Below, one piece after another: positions 51,372 to 60,427 of a DNA stretch of 64,000 bases. The stretch is from Pseudomonas peradeniyensis. Lineage in GTDB: Bacteria > Pseudomonadota > Gammaproteobacteria > Pseudomonadales > Pseudomonadaceae. A program made the position numbers and the translations under genes. The stretch lies in NCBI RefSeq assembly GCF_014268935.2, contig NZ_JABWRJ020000005.1, positions 186,001-250,000 of the forward strand, written 5' to 3'. Within the stretch, counting starts at the first letter, position 1; every line of letters begins with the position of its first letter. The notes under the pieces are model-generated. The model was not told the origin of the DNA. It saw nothing but the letters and a program-made list of their open reading frames with translations, and ran no database searches.

Positions 51372-52145
51372 ATGTCCACCACCGAACACCCCAGCGACCT
51401 GATCCGTGCCCGCGACCTCGAGGGCGTGGATGTGTGGGCGCTGCCCAGCTTCGACCCCGAGCCCGAGCCGCAACCCGAGCCGGAGCCTGAGGTCATCGAG
51501 GAAGAAGTCGAGGAGGTGCCGCTGGAGGAAGTCCAGCCGCTGACCCTCGAAGAGCTCGAGGCCATCCGTCAGGAGGCCTACAACGAAGGCTTCGCCACTG
51601 GCGAGCGCGAAGGCTTCCACAGCACCCAGCTGAAGGTTCGCCAGGAGGCCGAAGTGGCCCTGGCGGCCAAATTGGCCAGCCTCGAACAGGTCATGAACCA
51701 TCTGCTCGAGCCCATCGCCGAGCAGGACACCCAGATCGAGAAAGCCCTGGTGCAACTGGTCGCCAGCATGACCCGCCAGGTCATCGGTCGCGAGTTGCGC
51801 AGCGATTCGAGCCAGATCACCCACGTCCTGCGTGAGGCGCTGAAACTGCTGCCGATGGGGGCCGACAACATCCGTATCCACCTCAACCCGCAGGATTTCG
51901 AGCTGGCCAAGGCCTTGCGCGAGCGTCATGAGGAGAGCTGGAAACTGCTCGAGGATGAGTCGTTGCTGCCGGGCGGCTGCCGGATCGAGACTGCTCACAG
52001 CCGTATCGACGCGACCATGGAGACCCGCATCGAAAAGGCTGTGACGCAGCTGTTCGACCAGTCCCACGACCAGGCCCTGCACCCTGCTGCGCCGGATATA
52101 TCCGTCGAGCTGGACGTGCCGGCGGGTGAAGCCGATGCGCCTTGA
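51372..52145 (+). CDS. fliH: Flagellar assembly protein FliH
   Basis: 257 residues. FliH anchors and restrains the FliI ATPase at the C ring. A Pro/Glu-rich N-terminal tract (~35-60, PEPEPQPEPEPE repeats) precedes a long coiled coil and a C-terminal FliH domain (PGGCRIETAHSRIDATMETR, ~200-219). The ribosome site at ATG 51372 is weak. The stop overlaps the fliI start by ten bases. Confidence 0.92.
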   Translation: MSTTEHPSDLIRARDLEGVDVWALPSFDPEPEPQPEPEPEVIEEEVEEVPLEEVQPLTLEELEAIRQEAYNEGFATGEREGFHSTQLKVRQEAEVALAAKLASLEQVMNHLLEPIAEQDTQIEKALVQLVASMTRQVIGRELRSDSSQITHVLREALKLLPMGADNIRIHLNPQDFELAKALRERHEESWKLLEDESLLPGGCRIETAHSRIDATMETRIEKAVTQLFDQSHDQALHPAAPDISVELDVPAGEADAP

Positions 52146-53490
52146 CCGCACCAGCTTCGGCAAGCGCCTGGAGGGCTACGCCGACGCGGTGAAGCTGCCC
52201 GACCAGCCGATCGTCGAAGGGCGCCTGCTGCGCATGGTCGGCCTCACCCTCGAGGCTGAAGGTTTACGCGCTGCGGTGGGCAGTCGCTGCCTGGTGATCA
52301 ACGACGACAGCTATCACCCGGTGCAGGTGGAAGCCGAAGTCATGGGCTTTGCCGGCAGCAAGGTGTTCCTGATGCCGGTCGGCAGCATTGTCGGCCTTGC
52401 TCCCGGTGCGCGCGTGGTGCCGCTGGACGACAGCGGTCGCCTGCCGATGGGCATGAGCATGCTTGGCCGGGTGCTCGATGGCGCCGGTCGCGCGCTGGAC
52501 GGCAAGGGCGGGATGAAGGCCGAGGACTGGGTGCCGATGGACGGCCCGATCATCAACCCGCTCAACCGTGATCCGATCAGCCAGCCGCTGGATGTCGGTA
52601 TCCGCAGCATCAATGGCTTGCTCACCGTCGGCCGCGGCCAGCGCTTGGGCCTGTTTGCCGGTACCGGTGTCGGTAAGTCGGTGCTGCTGGGCATGATGAC
52701 CCGCTTTACCGAGGCCGAGATCATCGTGGTCGGCCTGATCGGCGAGCGGGGTCGGGAAGTCAAGGAGTTCATCGAGCACATCCTCGGCGAGGAAGGGCTC
52801 AAGCGCTCGGTGGTGGTGGCCTCGCCGGCGGACGACGCGCCCTTGATGCGTCTGCGCGCGGCGATGTATTGCACGCGTATTGCCGAGTATTTCCGCGACA
52901 AGGGCAAGAATGTCCTGTTGCTGATGGACTCGCTGACCCGTTTCGCCCAGGCCCAGCGCGAAATCGCCCTGGCCATCGGCGAGCCGCCCGCCACCCGCGG
53001 TTATCCGCCGTCGGTGTTCGCCAAGCTGCCCAAGCTGGTGGAGCGGGCTGGCAATGGCGAGCCGGGCGGTGGCTCGATCACCGCATTCTACACGGTGCTG
53101 TCCGAAGGCGACGACCAGCAGGATCCGATCGCCGACTCGGCGCGAGGCGTGCTTGACGGTCACTTCGTGCTGTCCCGGCGCCTTGCCGAGGAAGGGCACT
53201 ACCCGGCCATCGACATCGAGGCCTCGATCAGCCGGGTCATGCCCCAGGTGGTCGATCCCGATCATCTGCGCCAGGCGCAGAAGTTCAAGCAGCTGTGGTC
53301 GCGCCTGTCGCAGAGCCGCGACCTGATCAGCGTCGGCGCCTATGTGGCCGGTGGCGATCCGGAGACGGACCTGGCCATCGCCTTGCAACCCAAGCTGGTG
53401 GACTTCCTGCGCCAGCGCCTGGATGAGAACGTCGGCATGGCACAGAGCCGTGAAGAACTGGCCGCGGTGTTCGCGCCGCCGGCGGGCTGA
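52135..53490 (+). CDS. fliI: Flagellum-specific ATPase FliI
   Basis: 451 residues; ATG 52135 starts within fliH. It energises the type III export of flagellar subunits, with FliH and FliJ. F1-ATPase-like: Walker A GLFAGTGVGKSVLL (~172-185), Walker B LLLMDSLTR (~260), and the RPPATRGYPPSVF-type loop. Length normal. Confidence 0.96.
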   Translation: MRLDRTSFGKRLEGYADAVKLPDQPIVEGRLLRMVGLTLEAEGLRAAVGSRCLVINDDSYHPVQVEAEVMGFAGSKVFLMPVGSIVGLAPGARVVPLDDSGRLPMGMSMLGRVLDGAGRALDGKGGMKAEDWVPMDGPIINPLNRDPISQPLDVGIRSINGLLTVGRGQRLGLFAGTGVGKSVLLGMMTRFTEAEIIVVGLIGERGREVKEFIEHILGEEGLKRSVVVASPADDAPLMRLRAAMYCTRIAEYFRDKGKNVLLLMDSLTRFAQAQREIALAIGEPPATRGYPPSVFAKLPKLVERAGNGEPGGGSITAFYTVLSEGDDQQDPIADSARGVLDGHFVLSRRLAEEGHYPAIDIEASISRVMPQVVDPDHLRQAQKFKQLWSRLSQSRDLISVGAYVAGGDPETDLAIALQPKLVDFLRQRLDENVGMAQSREELAAVFAPPAG

Positions 53491-53496
53491 TAGACC

Positions 53497-53949
53497 ATGG
53501 CTCAGCCCAGCCGAGCGGCACGCCTGGTGCCGGTGGTGGACATGGCCGAGGAGGCCGAGCGCAAGGCAGCTCAGCGTCTGGGGCATTTCCAGAGGCTGCT
53601 CAGCGATGCCCAGGCCAAGCAGGCCGAGCTCGAGAGTTTTCGCGAGGCCTATCAGCAGCAGTGGATCAATCGCGGCAGCCAGGGCGTCGATGGCAACTGG
53701 CTGGTCAACTACCAGCGCTTCCTCGGGCAGCTGGAGGCGGCGATGACCCAACAGCGCCAGAGTATGGCCTGGCACCAGAACAACCTGAACAACGCCCGCA
53801 ACACCTGGCAGCAGGCTTATGCTCGGGTCGAAGGACTGCGCAAGCTGGTCCAGCGCTACCTGGACGAAGCGCGCCGGGCCGAGGACAAGCGCGAGCAGAA
53901 ACTGCTCGACGAGCTGTCCCAGCGCCTCCCGCGCCAGAGCCACCCCTGA
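53497..53949 (+). CDS. fliJ: Flagellar export protein FliJ
   Basis: 150 residues, ATG 53497 six bases after the fliI stop. A long two-helix coiled coil, the central stalk of the FliI ring; PQ-rich heptads and the conserved QLEAAMTQQRQ segment are seen. Identification uses size, coiled coil and position. Confidence 0.9.
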   Translation: MAQPSRAARLVPVVDMAEEAERKAAQRLGHFQRLLSDAQAKQAELESFREAYQQQWINRGSQGVDGNWLVNYQRFLGQLEAAMTQQRQSMAWHQNNLNNARNTWQQAYARVEGLRKLVQRYLDEARRAEDKREQKLLDELSQRLPRQSHP

Positions 53950-54028
53950 TCGACCTGACTGGCGCCTGTCGCCAGCGCCTGCTAAACCTTCAGAAGTCGC
54001 ATTCGCCATCATCGAAGGAATCGCTCGC

Positions 54029-54334
54029 ATGGCAGTCGAAACTGATTTTTCACAGGATGGGAAAAAGCTGACGATCAAGGTCAAGGGTCGTTTCGATTTC
54101 GGCAAGCACCAGGAATTCAGGGACGCCTACGAGCATCAGCGCCCGCGCCCGGATTCGGTGGTGGTCGACCTGAAGGAGGCCACGTATCTCGACAGCTCGG
54201 CGTTGGGCATGTTGCTGCTGCTGCGCGACCATGTCGGTGGCGAGGACTCGGATATCCGAGTGGTCCATGCCAGTCCTGATGTGCGCAAGATCCTGGCGAT
54301 CTCCAACTTCGAAAAGCTGTTCGACATCAGTTGA
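54029..54334 (+). CDS. hsbA: STAS anti-sigma-factor antagonist, HsbA-like
   Basis: 101 residues; ATG 54029 with GAAGGAA upstream. STAS domain with the phospho-serine at residue 56 in YLDSSALGMLLLLR, the same number as Ser56 of HsbA in P. aeruginosa. HsbA switches between binding the anti-sigma factor FlgM (motile) and the diguanylate cyclase HsbD (sessile). It stands next to an HsbR-like and an HptB-like gene, in the order known from P. aeruginosa, though there it sits near flgM rather than inside fli. Confidence 0.85.
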   Translation: MAVETDFSQDGKKLTIKVKGRFDFGKHQEFRDAYEHQRPRPDSVVVDLKEATYLDSSALGMLLLLRDHVGGEDSDIRVVHASPDVRKILAISNFEKLFDIS

Positions 54335-54342
54335 GCGTGGCC

Positions 54343-56034
54343 ATGTCCGCCGATCAGCCGTTGACCGTGCTGGTGGCCGAGGACGGCGCCGCGGACAGGC
54401 TATTGCTGGCGCAGATCGTCCGGCGCCAGGGGCATGAGGTGGTCACGGCCGAGAACGGTGAGCAGGCGGTGGCGCTGTTTGCCGAGCGGCGGCCGCAGCT
54501 GGTGCTGCTCGATGCGCTGATGCCGGTGATGGATGGCTTCGAGGCGGCGCGGCGGATCAAGGCGCTGGCCGGCGAGGCGCTGGTGCCGATCATCTTCCTG
54601 ACCTCCCTCAATGAAGAGGAGGGGCTGGTGCGTTGCCTGGAGGCCGGGGGCGACGATTTCATGGCCAAACCCTACAGCGCCGTCATCCTGGCGGCGAAGA
54701 TTCGTGCCATGGACCGCCTGCGTCGCCTGCAGGCAACGGTGCTGGAGCAGCGCGACCAGATCGCCCGCCATCACCATCACCTGCTCAACGAACAGCGGGT
54801 GGCCAAGGCGGTGTTCGACAAGGTCGCCCACTCCGGTTGCCTGGGTGCCTCGAACATCCGCTACCTGCAATCGCCCTACGCGCTGTTCAATGGCGATCTG
54901 TTGCTGGCGGCGTTTACCCCTTCGGGCGACATGCATGTGCTGCTGGGGGACTTTACCGGCCATGGCCTGCCGGCTGCGGTCGGCGCCATGCCGCTGGCGG
55001 AGGTGTTCTATGGCATGACCGCCAAGGGCTACGGCCTGGTCGAAACGCTGCGGGAGATGAACGCCAAGCTCAAGCGCATCCTGCCTGTGGACATGTTCTG
55101 TTGTGCGCTGTTGCTCAACCTGAGTTTCCAGCGAGAAACCGTGGAGCTCTGGAACGGTGGCATGCCGGATGGCTATCGGTTGTCGGCGCAAGGCGAGGTG
55201 CTCGAGGTGTTGCCTTCGCGCCACCTGCCGTTGGGCATCCTGCCGCCCGAACAGTTCGACGATACCACCGAGGTGAGGCCGCTTGCGGCGGGGGAACGAT
55301 TGTTCCTGTTGTCCGATGGCGTGGTCGACACCGGGGATGCCCGAGAATGCCTGTTCGGCGTGGAGCGTCTGTTGGAGGTGCTGGCGGCCAACCGCGATCC
55401 GGCGGTGTTGTTCGACGAGGTCATGCAGGCGCTGGCCGGTTTCGGTGGCCAGTCTCGAGACGATATCAGCCTGTGCGATATCCGCATGCTGCCGCCTGAC
55501 CATGTGGTACCGCAGGCGGTGGTGTACTCCGACAGTGGTCGTTCCAGTCCGCTGGACTGGTCGATGCAGTTCGAGTTGCGGGGCGAGAGCCTGGGGCGCT
55601 TCAACCCGGTTCCTTATCTGGTACAGCTGTTGCAAGAAATCCACGGGCTCAGGCCCAGCAGCGGCAAGTTGCACAGCGTGCTCAGCGAGCTGTACTCCAA
55701 CGCGCTGGAGCATGGCGTACTGGGGCTGGACTCGGCGCTCAAACGCGACGCCGAAGGCTTCGCCGAGTACTATCGCCAGCGCGCCGAGCGCCTGGGGCGG
55801 CAGGTGCACGGCAGCGTCGGCATTGCCCTGCGGGTGGAACCTCAAGGTGCGGGTGGGCGCCTGATCATCGAGGTCCGCGACAGCGGCGCAGGCTTCGACG
55901 TGGAGCGCCTGTCGGTCGCCACGCCGGTGGAGCAGGGCTTCAGTGGGCGAGGGGTGAGCCTGGTGCGGCGGTTGGCCGGCAATGCCCAGTGGTTGGAGGG
56001 TGGACGCTTGGCGCGCGTGGAGTTTCAATGGTGA
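54343..56034 (+). CDS. hsbR: Response regulator with PP2C phosphatase and kinase domains, HsbR-like
   Basis: 563 residues from ATG 54343; an overlapping TTG at 54331 is possible. A receiver (~1-125; phospho-Asp in LVLLDALMP, ~59) is followed by a SpoIIE/PP2C phosphatase (~175-390; GDLLLAAFTPSG, VLLGDFTGHGLPA) and a C-terminal HATPase kinase (~415-563; ELYSNALEHGVLGLD). HsbR reads the HptB phospho-signal and phosphorylates or dephosphorylates HsbA. The order matches its known partners. Confidence 0.85.
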   Translation: MSADQPLTVLVAEDGAADRLLLAQIVRRQGHEVVTAENGEQAVALFAERRPQLVLLDALMPVMDGFEAARRIKALAGEALVPIIFLTSLNEEEGLVRCLEAGGDDFMAKPYSAVILAAKIRAMDRLRRLQATVLEQRDQIARHHHHLLNEQRVAKAVFDKVAHSGCLGASNIRYLQSPYALFNGDLLLAAFTPSGDMHVLLGDFTGHGLPAAVGAMPLAEVFYGMTAKGYGLVETLREMNAKLKRILPVDMFCCALLLNLSFQRETVELWNGGMPDGYRLSAQGEVLEVLPSRHLPLGILPPEQFDDTTEVRPLAAGERLFLLSDGVVDTGDARECLFGVERLLEVLAANRDPAVLFDEVMQALAGFGGQSRDDISLCDIRMLPPDHVVPQAVVYSDSGRSSPLDWSMQFELRGESLGRFNPVPYLVQLLQEIHGLRPSSGKLHSVLSELYSNALEHGVLGLDSALKRDAEGFAEYYRQRAERLGRQVHGSVGIALRVEPQGAGGRLIIEVRDSGAGFDVERLSVATPVEQGFSGRGVSLVRRLAGNAQWLEGGRLARVEFQW

Positions 56035-56084
56035 GCCGGATTGCACGGCTCGGGCCTAATCAGGCTTGATCAAGGAGTGAGCAA

Positions 56085-56432
56085 GTGGCGGACATGCATA
56101 TTGATCAGAAGGTGCTGAGTGACTTGCGGGAGGTCATGGAAGATGGCTACCTGCAGTTGCTGGAAACCTTCCTGGAAGACTCCGAGCGGCGTCTGAACCA
56201 GCTGCACGAGGCCAAGGATGCCGACGAGCTGGGCCTTGCCGCACACAGTTTCAAGGGCAGCAGCAGCAATATGGGGGCCGTGGGCCTGGCCGAGCTGTGT
56301 CAGCAGCTCGAGGAGCGAGTGCGTCAACAATCCTTGTATGGCATCGAGGACCTGATCAACCGCATCGACCAGGAGTACCTGGAGGTCCAGCGCTTCTACC
56401 GTGGCGAGCGTCAGCGAATCGCCGCCGAGTAA
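56085..56432 (+). CDS. hptB: Histidine phosphotransfer protein, HptB-like
   Basis: 115 residues from GTG 56085; AAGGAG is 7-8 bases upstream, whereas the ATG at 56094 is too far. The Hpt domain has the phospho-His in AAHSFKGSSSNMGA (~54). HptB receives phosphate from several orphan hybrid kinases and passes it to HsbR, controlling swarming and biofilm in P. aeruginosa. The triad hsbA-hsbR-hptB lies between fliJ and fliK and is probably co-transcribed. Confidence 0.85.
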   Translation: MADMHIDQKVLSDLREVMEDGYLQLLETFLEDSERRLNQLHEAKDADELGLAAHSFKGSSSNMGAVGLAELCQQLEERVRQQSLYGIEDLINRIDQEYLEVQRFYRGERQRIAAE

Positions 56433-56499
56433 AGCTGGCGCGAGTTTTGCTTTTCTTCGCACAGACGCACTTTACCTGTTCTGCCGCGGAGACCTTTCA

Positions 56500-57846
56500 A
56501 TGCCTGTCGCATCCAATCCATTGTTGCAAGCCGGCCTCGTCAATACGGCGTCGCGCCCGGCTGCCGGAGTGGCGGACAAGCCGCTGCAGGCCCCGGCCAG
56601 CCAGGGGGCTGGCTTCGACCAGGTCATGGCTCGCCAGGGGCGCGACAATGCTCCTTCCCGTGACGTCAAGGTGACCAAGGACGCCACCCCGGCCAAGCCC
56701 AAGGAGCAGACAGCCCCTGCCAATGGCGGCAAGCCGCAGGATGCCAGCAAGCCAGCGGTTGCCGATGACGGCAAGAACTTGCCTGCGACGGCTGACACCA
56801 AGCCGGCCGGCGAAACGGACGAGTCGGCTGATAGCAGCACTACTCCCTCCCTCGATGCCAATCTGGTGGCAGGGCAGATCACAGATGCCCAGGCCGGCGC
56901 GCAGTTGATCCAGGCCCAGGCCGAAGCGGTCGCGCCGGTTTTGCAGGCGGCGGTGCAGACGCCGCAACCCGCCGTGCCGGCTCCGCCGGTCGGTGAGGAG
57001 GTCCTCAAGGACGCAAACTTCGATCCAGAGGCCGACCCACTGGCCGATATGCCAACCTTGCGTCTGGCGTTGGAGCACGAGGCCCAGACCAAGGGTACGA
57101 CTTCGGCGCATGCCGCCAGCGTGCGCCCGGAAAATGGCCAGGCGCCGGCCGACCCGGCCGCGACTGCCGTCAATACCTTGGCGAATGTGACAGAGAAGGC
57201 CGAGTCCGAGGCCGGGCACTCCGAGCGTGGCGACAAGGCGTTCGCCGGGCTGATCGACGATGGCCTCAAGGACATCAAGGAGGCCAGCAGCGACACGCGT
57301 GTGGATGACTTCGCCAATCGTCTGGCAAACCTGACGCAAGCGGCGACGCCCAAGACCGCCAATGCCGTGCCGGTAGCGCCGAACCCGCTGCAGCAGCCGT
57401 TGGCGATGAACCAGGGCGCCTGGACCGAAGGTCTGGTGAATCGGGTCATGTACCTGTCCAGCCAGAACCTGAAGTCGGCGGATATCCAGCTTGAACCTGC
57501 CGAGCTGGGTCGTCTGGACATTCGTGTCAATGTCGCGGCGGATCAATCCACCCAGATTCACTTCGTCAGCGGCCACGCCGGGGTGCGCGATGCCCTCGAC
57601 AGCCAGGCCTTCCGTTTGCGCGAGCTGTTCGCCCAGCAAGGCCTGGCGCAGCCGGACGTCAGCGTGGCCGATCAGTCCCGCGAGCAGCAGCAACAGCAGC
57701 AGGCGCAGCAGGGTGGGTCGAACCTGTCCGGCGTCGCGGCGCGCCGCGCCGAGGCGGCCGGGGAGGGCAGCGAACTGGCCGATGCCGCGCATCCCGTCGA
57801 GCAGCAGACGGTGATCGGCAGCAGCATGGTCGACTACTACGCCTGA
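56500..57846 (+). CDS. fliK: Flagellar hook-length control protein FliK
   Basis: 448 residues, ATG 56500 with GCGGAGA upstream. FliK is the molecular ruler that switches export from hook to filament. The N-terminal two-thirds is low-complexity, Ala/Pro/Glu-rich and poorly conserved; the C-terminal Flg_hook domain (~300-395) has LEPAELGRLDIRVNVAADQ and the Q-rich tail. Weak identity across species, but position and C-terminal motif fit. Confidence 0.9.
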   Translation: MPVASNPLLQAGLVNTASRPAAGVADKPLQAPASQGAGFDQVMARQGRDNAPSRDVKVTKDATPAKPKEQTAPANGGKPQDASKPAVADDGKNLPATADTKPAGETDESADSSTTPSLDANLVAGQITDAQAGAQLIQAQAEAVAPVLQAAVQTPQPAVPAPPVGEEVLKDANFDPEADPLADMPTLRLALEHEAQTKGTTSAHAASVRPENGQAPADPAATAVNTLANVTEKAESEAGHSERGDKAFAGLIDDGLKDIKEASSDTRVDDFANRLANLTQAATPKTANAVPVAPNPLQQPLAMNQGAWTEGLVNRVMYLSSQNLKSADIQLEPAELGRLDIRVNVAADQSTQIHFVSGHAGVRDALDSQAFRLRELFAQQGLAQPDVSVADQSREQQQQQQAQQGGSNLSGVAARRAEAAGEGSELADAAHPVEQQTVIGSSMVDYYA

Positions 57847-57868
57847 TCTTCCCCCGGCCCTGGCCATG

Positions 57869-57910
57869 CCCCGTCGGGCGGGTACCTTCCCGCGACGGGG
57901 TTGGTACTTT
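57869..57910 (+). terminator. Hairpin after fliK
   Basis: CCCCGTCG pairs with CGACGGGG, with an inner GGCGGG/TTCCCG pairing; the tail (TTGGTACTTT) is not a clean T-run. A possible terminator preceding the fliL promoter. Confidence 0.55.
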
Positions 57911-57925
57911 CCGACACGAGCAGAT

Positions 57926-57942
57926 TTGGCATAACACTTGCT
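57926..57942 (+). promoter_or_regulatory. Sigma54 promoter of fliL operon
   Basis: TTGGCATAACACTTGCT: all -24/-12 core positions match, 50 bases before the fliL ATG. fliLMNOPQR-flhB is FleQ-dependent in P. aeruginosa. Confidence 0.92.
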
Positions 57943-57992
57943 CAAGCCACGTCATCCTTCCTTGAAACCCCGATGGACGACGGATTATTGGC

Positions 57993-58490
57993 ATGGCGAA
58001 GAGTGACGCAGTGAAAGACCCCGCCACTAAAGGCAAACTCAAGTTGATCCTGCTGCTGGTGCTGGCCCTGCTCCTGGCGGTCGGCCTGTCGGTAGGCGCT
58101 ACCTGGTTCTTCATGCACAAGAGCGAGTCGGCGCCAGCGCCCGACGCCGCGCAGAGCAATGTCAAGCTGCCGGCGATCTACGAGCCGCTGGCACCGGCCT
58201 TCGTGGTCAACTTCAACCAGAACGGCCGCCAGCGCTACATGCAGGTGAGCATCACCATGCAGGGGCGCAGCCAGGCCGACCTCGAAGCGCTCAAGGTGCA
58301 CATGCCGGTGATTCGCAACAACCTGGTGATGATGTTTTCCGGCCAGGGCTTCGACACCCTTGCCGCCAGCCCCGTCGGGCAGGAGATGCTGCGCCAGAAG
58401 GCCACCGCGGTGGTGCAGGAAGTGGCGCAGAAGGAAGTCGGCAGGCCGGTCGTCGACCAGCTGCTGTTCACCAATTTCGTATTGCAGTAG
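57993..58490 (+). CDS. fliL: Flagellar basal-body protein FliL
   Basis: 165 residues. A single TM (~15-37; LILLLVLALLLAVGLSVGAT) after a short cytosolic tail; the periplasmic C-terminal domain binds the stator. FliL helps stator function and swarming. First gene after the sigma54 promoter; 10 bases before fliM. Confidence 0.92.
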   Translation: MAKSDAVKDPATKGKLKLILLLVLALLLAVGLSVGATWFFMHKSESAPAPDAAQSNVKLPAIYEPLAPAFVVNFNQNGRQRYMQVSITMQGRSQADLEALKVHMPVIRNNLVMMFSGQGFDTLAASPVGQEMLRQKATAVVQEVAQKEVGRPVVDQLLFTNFVLQ

Positions 58491-58500
58491 GAGCACATAG

Positions 58501-59469
58501 ATGGCCGTGCAGGACCTGCTGTCCCAGGATGAGATCGACGCCCTGCTGCATGGGGTGGACGATGGGCTGGTACAAACCGAGAGCTCTGGCGAGCCCGGCA
58601 GCATCAAGAGCTACGACCTGACCAGTCAGGACCGTATCGTGCGGGGTCGCATGCCGACCCTGGAAATGATCAACGAGCGTTTCGCCCGTTATACCCGTAT
58701 CAGCATGTTCAACCTGCTGCGTCGCTCCGCCGACGTGGCGGTGGGCGGCGTGCAGGTGATGAAGTTCGGCGAGTACGTGCACTCGCTGTACGTGCCCACC
58801 AGCCTCAACCTGGTCAAGATCAAGCCGTTGCGCGGCACCGCGCTGTTCATCCTCGACGCCAAGCTGGTGTTCAAGCTGGTGGACAACTTCTTCGGTGGCG
58901 ACGGCCGTCACGCCAAGATCGAGGGTCGCGAGTTCACCCCGACCGAGCTGCGCGTGGTGCGCATGGTCCTGGACCAGTGCTTCGTCGACCTCAAGGAAGC
59001 CTGGCAAGCGATCATGCCGGTCAACTTCGAGTACATCAACTCCGAGGTCAACCCGGCCATGGCCAACATCGTCGGCCCCAGCGAGGCGGTGGTGGTCTCG
59101 ACCTTCCACATCGAGCTCGACGGCGGTGGCGGCGACCTGCACGTGACCATGCCGTATTCGATGATCGAGCCGGTGCGCGAAATGCTCGACGCCGGCTTCC
59201 AGTCCGACCTGGACGACCAGGACGAGCGGTGGGTCAAGGCCCTGCGCGAAGACGTGCTGGACGTCAACGTGCCGGTGTCGGCCACGGTCGCCCGTCGCCA
59301 GCTGAAGCTGCGTGACATCCTGCACATGCAGCCGGGCGACGTGATTCCGGTGGAACTGCCGGAGCACCTGGTGCTGCGCGCCAATGGCGTGCCGTCGTTC
59401 AAGGCGCGGCTGGGTTCGCACAAGGGCACCCTGTCGCTGCAGATCATCGACCCGATCGAACGCCGCTGA
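58501..59469 (+). CDS. fliM: Flagellar motor switch protein FliM
   Basis: 322 residues. Forms the C ring middle and binds CheY-P; the N-terminal CheY-binding peptide LLSQDEIDALLHG (~6-18) is intact. The CheC-like middle (GGDGRHAKIEGREFTPTELR) and the C-terminal SpoA (C-ring) domain are present. In the fliLMNOPQR operon. Confidence 0.97.
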   Translation: MAVQDLLSQDEIDALLHGVDDGLVQTESSGEPGSIKSYDLTSQDRIVRGRMPTLEMINERFARYTRISMFNLLRRSADVAVGGVQVMKFGEYVHSLYVPTSLNLVKIKPLRGTALFILDAKLVFKLVDNFFGGDGRHAKIEGREFTPTELRVVRMVLDQCFVDLKEAWQAIMPVNFEYINSEVNPAMANIVGPSEAVVVSTFHIELDGGGGDLHVTMPYSMIEPVREMLDAGFQSDLDDQDERWVKALREDVLDVNVPVSATVARRQLKLRDILHMQPGDVIPVELPEHLVLRANGVPSFKARLGSHKGTLSLQIIDPIERR

Positions 59470-59515
59470 CGGCGTGCCGGTCGCTCCAACGTATTGAATG
59501 CCTGTCGAGGAAATC

Positions 59516-59980
59516 ATGGCTAACGAAAACGAGATCAACTCTCCCGAGGAACAGGCCCTGGCCGATGAGTGGGCTGCCGCCCTGGAAGAGACCGGTGATG
59601 CCGGTCAGTCCGACATCGACGCGCTGCTGGCCGCCGACGCCGCTTCGGCCGGCGCCGGCCGCCTGCCAATGGAAGAGTTCGCCAGCTCGCCCAAGCCCAA
59701 CGAGCATGTCAGCCTCGAAGGCCCCAATCTGGACGTGATCCTGGATATCCCGGTGAGCATTTCCATGGAAGTGGGCAGCACCGAGATCAGCATCCGCAAC
59801 CTGCTGCAGCTCAACCAGGGCTCGGTCATCGAGCTCGACCGCCTGGCCGGTGAGCCGCTGGACGTGCTGGTCAACGGCACGCTGATCGCCCATGGCGAGG
59901 TGGTGGTGGTCAACGAGAAGTTCGGCATCCGCCTGACCGACGTGATCAGCCCCAGCGAACGTATCAAGAAGCTGCGCTGA
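59516..59980 (+). CDS. fliN: Flagellar motor switch protein FliN
   Basis: 154 residues; ATG 59516 has CGAGGA upstream and gives MANENEINSPEEQ. It forms the base of the C ring and the sorting platform for FliH-FliI. The C-terminal SpoA domain (~75-150) has VSISMEVGSTEISIRNLL and LNQGSVIELDRLAGEPLDV. The N-terminal acidic extension is long, as in Pseudomonas. Confidence 0.95.
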   Translation: MANENEINSPEEQALADEWAAALEETGDAGQSDIDALLAADAASAGAGRLPMEEFASSPKPNEHVSLEGPNLDVILDIPVSISMEVGSTEISIRNLLQLNQGSVIELDRLAGEPLDVLVNGTLIAHGEVVVVNEKFGIRLTDVISPSERIKKLR

Positions 59981-60427
59981 GTGAAGGGCATGGTTCGGGG
60001 CATCACGGCTGTCGGGGCATTGCTGGTCAGCGAGGCGGTGATCGCCGCCGCCGAGCCTGCTGCTGCATCGACGGCGGCGCCCGGTGGATTGGGCGCGCAG
60101 CTGGCGCAAACGGTGATCGGCCTGCTGTTGGTGGTGGGGCTGATCTTCTTCCTGGCCTGGCTGCTGCGACGCATGCAGGGCAGCGCGCAGCAGGGCGCCC
60201 AGGTGATCGAGGTCATCGGCACCCGGGCCATCGGTCCGCGTGATCGGCTGCTGCTGGTGCAGGTCGGCAAGGAGCAGATCCTGATCGGCCATACCCCCGG
60301 CAGCATCGAGGCCCTGCACGTGCTGGCCGAACCCGTGGATGTGCCCGCCTCGGCGCGCCAGGCCACGCCGGAATTCGCCCAGCGGCTGCTCGAGCTGATG
60401 GGCAAGGACCAGAAGGACAAGAAGTGA
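59981..60427 (+). CDS. fliO: Flagellar type III export protein FliO
   Basis: 148 residues from GTG 59981, directly after the fliN stop; an ATG at 59990 is equally possible, neither having a good ribosome site. An N-terminal signal-like segment, one TM at ~38-60 (VIGLLLVVGLIFFLAWLL), and a conserved DRLLLVQVGKEQILIGHTPG (~86-105). FliO helps assemble the FliP ring. Its stop overlaps the fliP start by one base. Confidence 0.88.
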   Translation: MKGMVRGITAVGALLVSEAVIAAAEPAAASTAAPGGLGAQLAQTVIGLLLVVGLIFFLAWLLRRMQGSAQQGAQVIEVIGTRAIGPRDRLLLVQVGKEQILIGHTPGSIEALHVLAEPVDVPASARQATPEFAQRLLELMGKDQKDKK

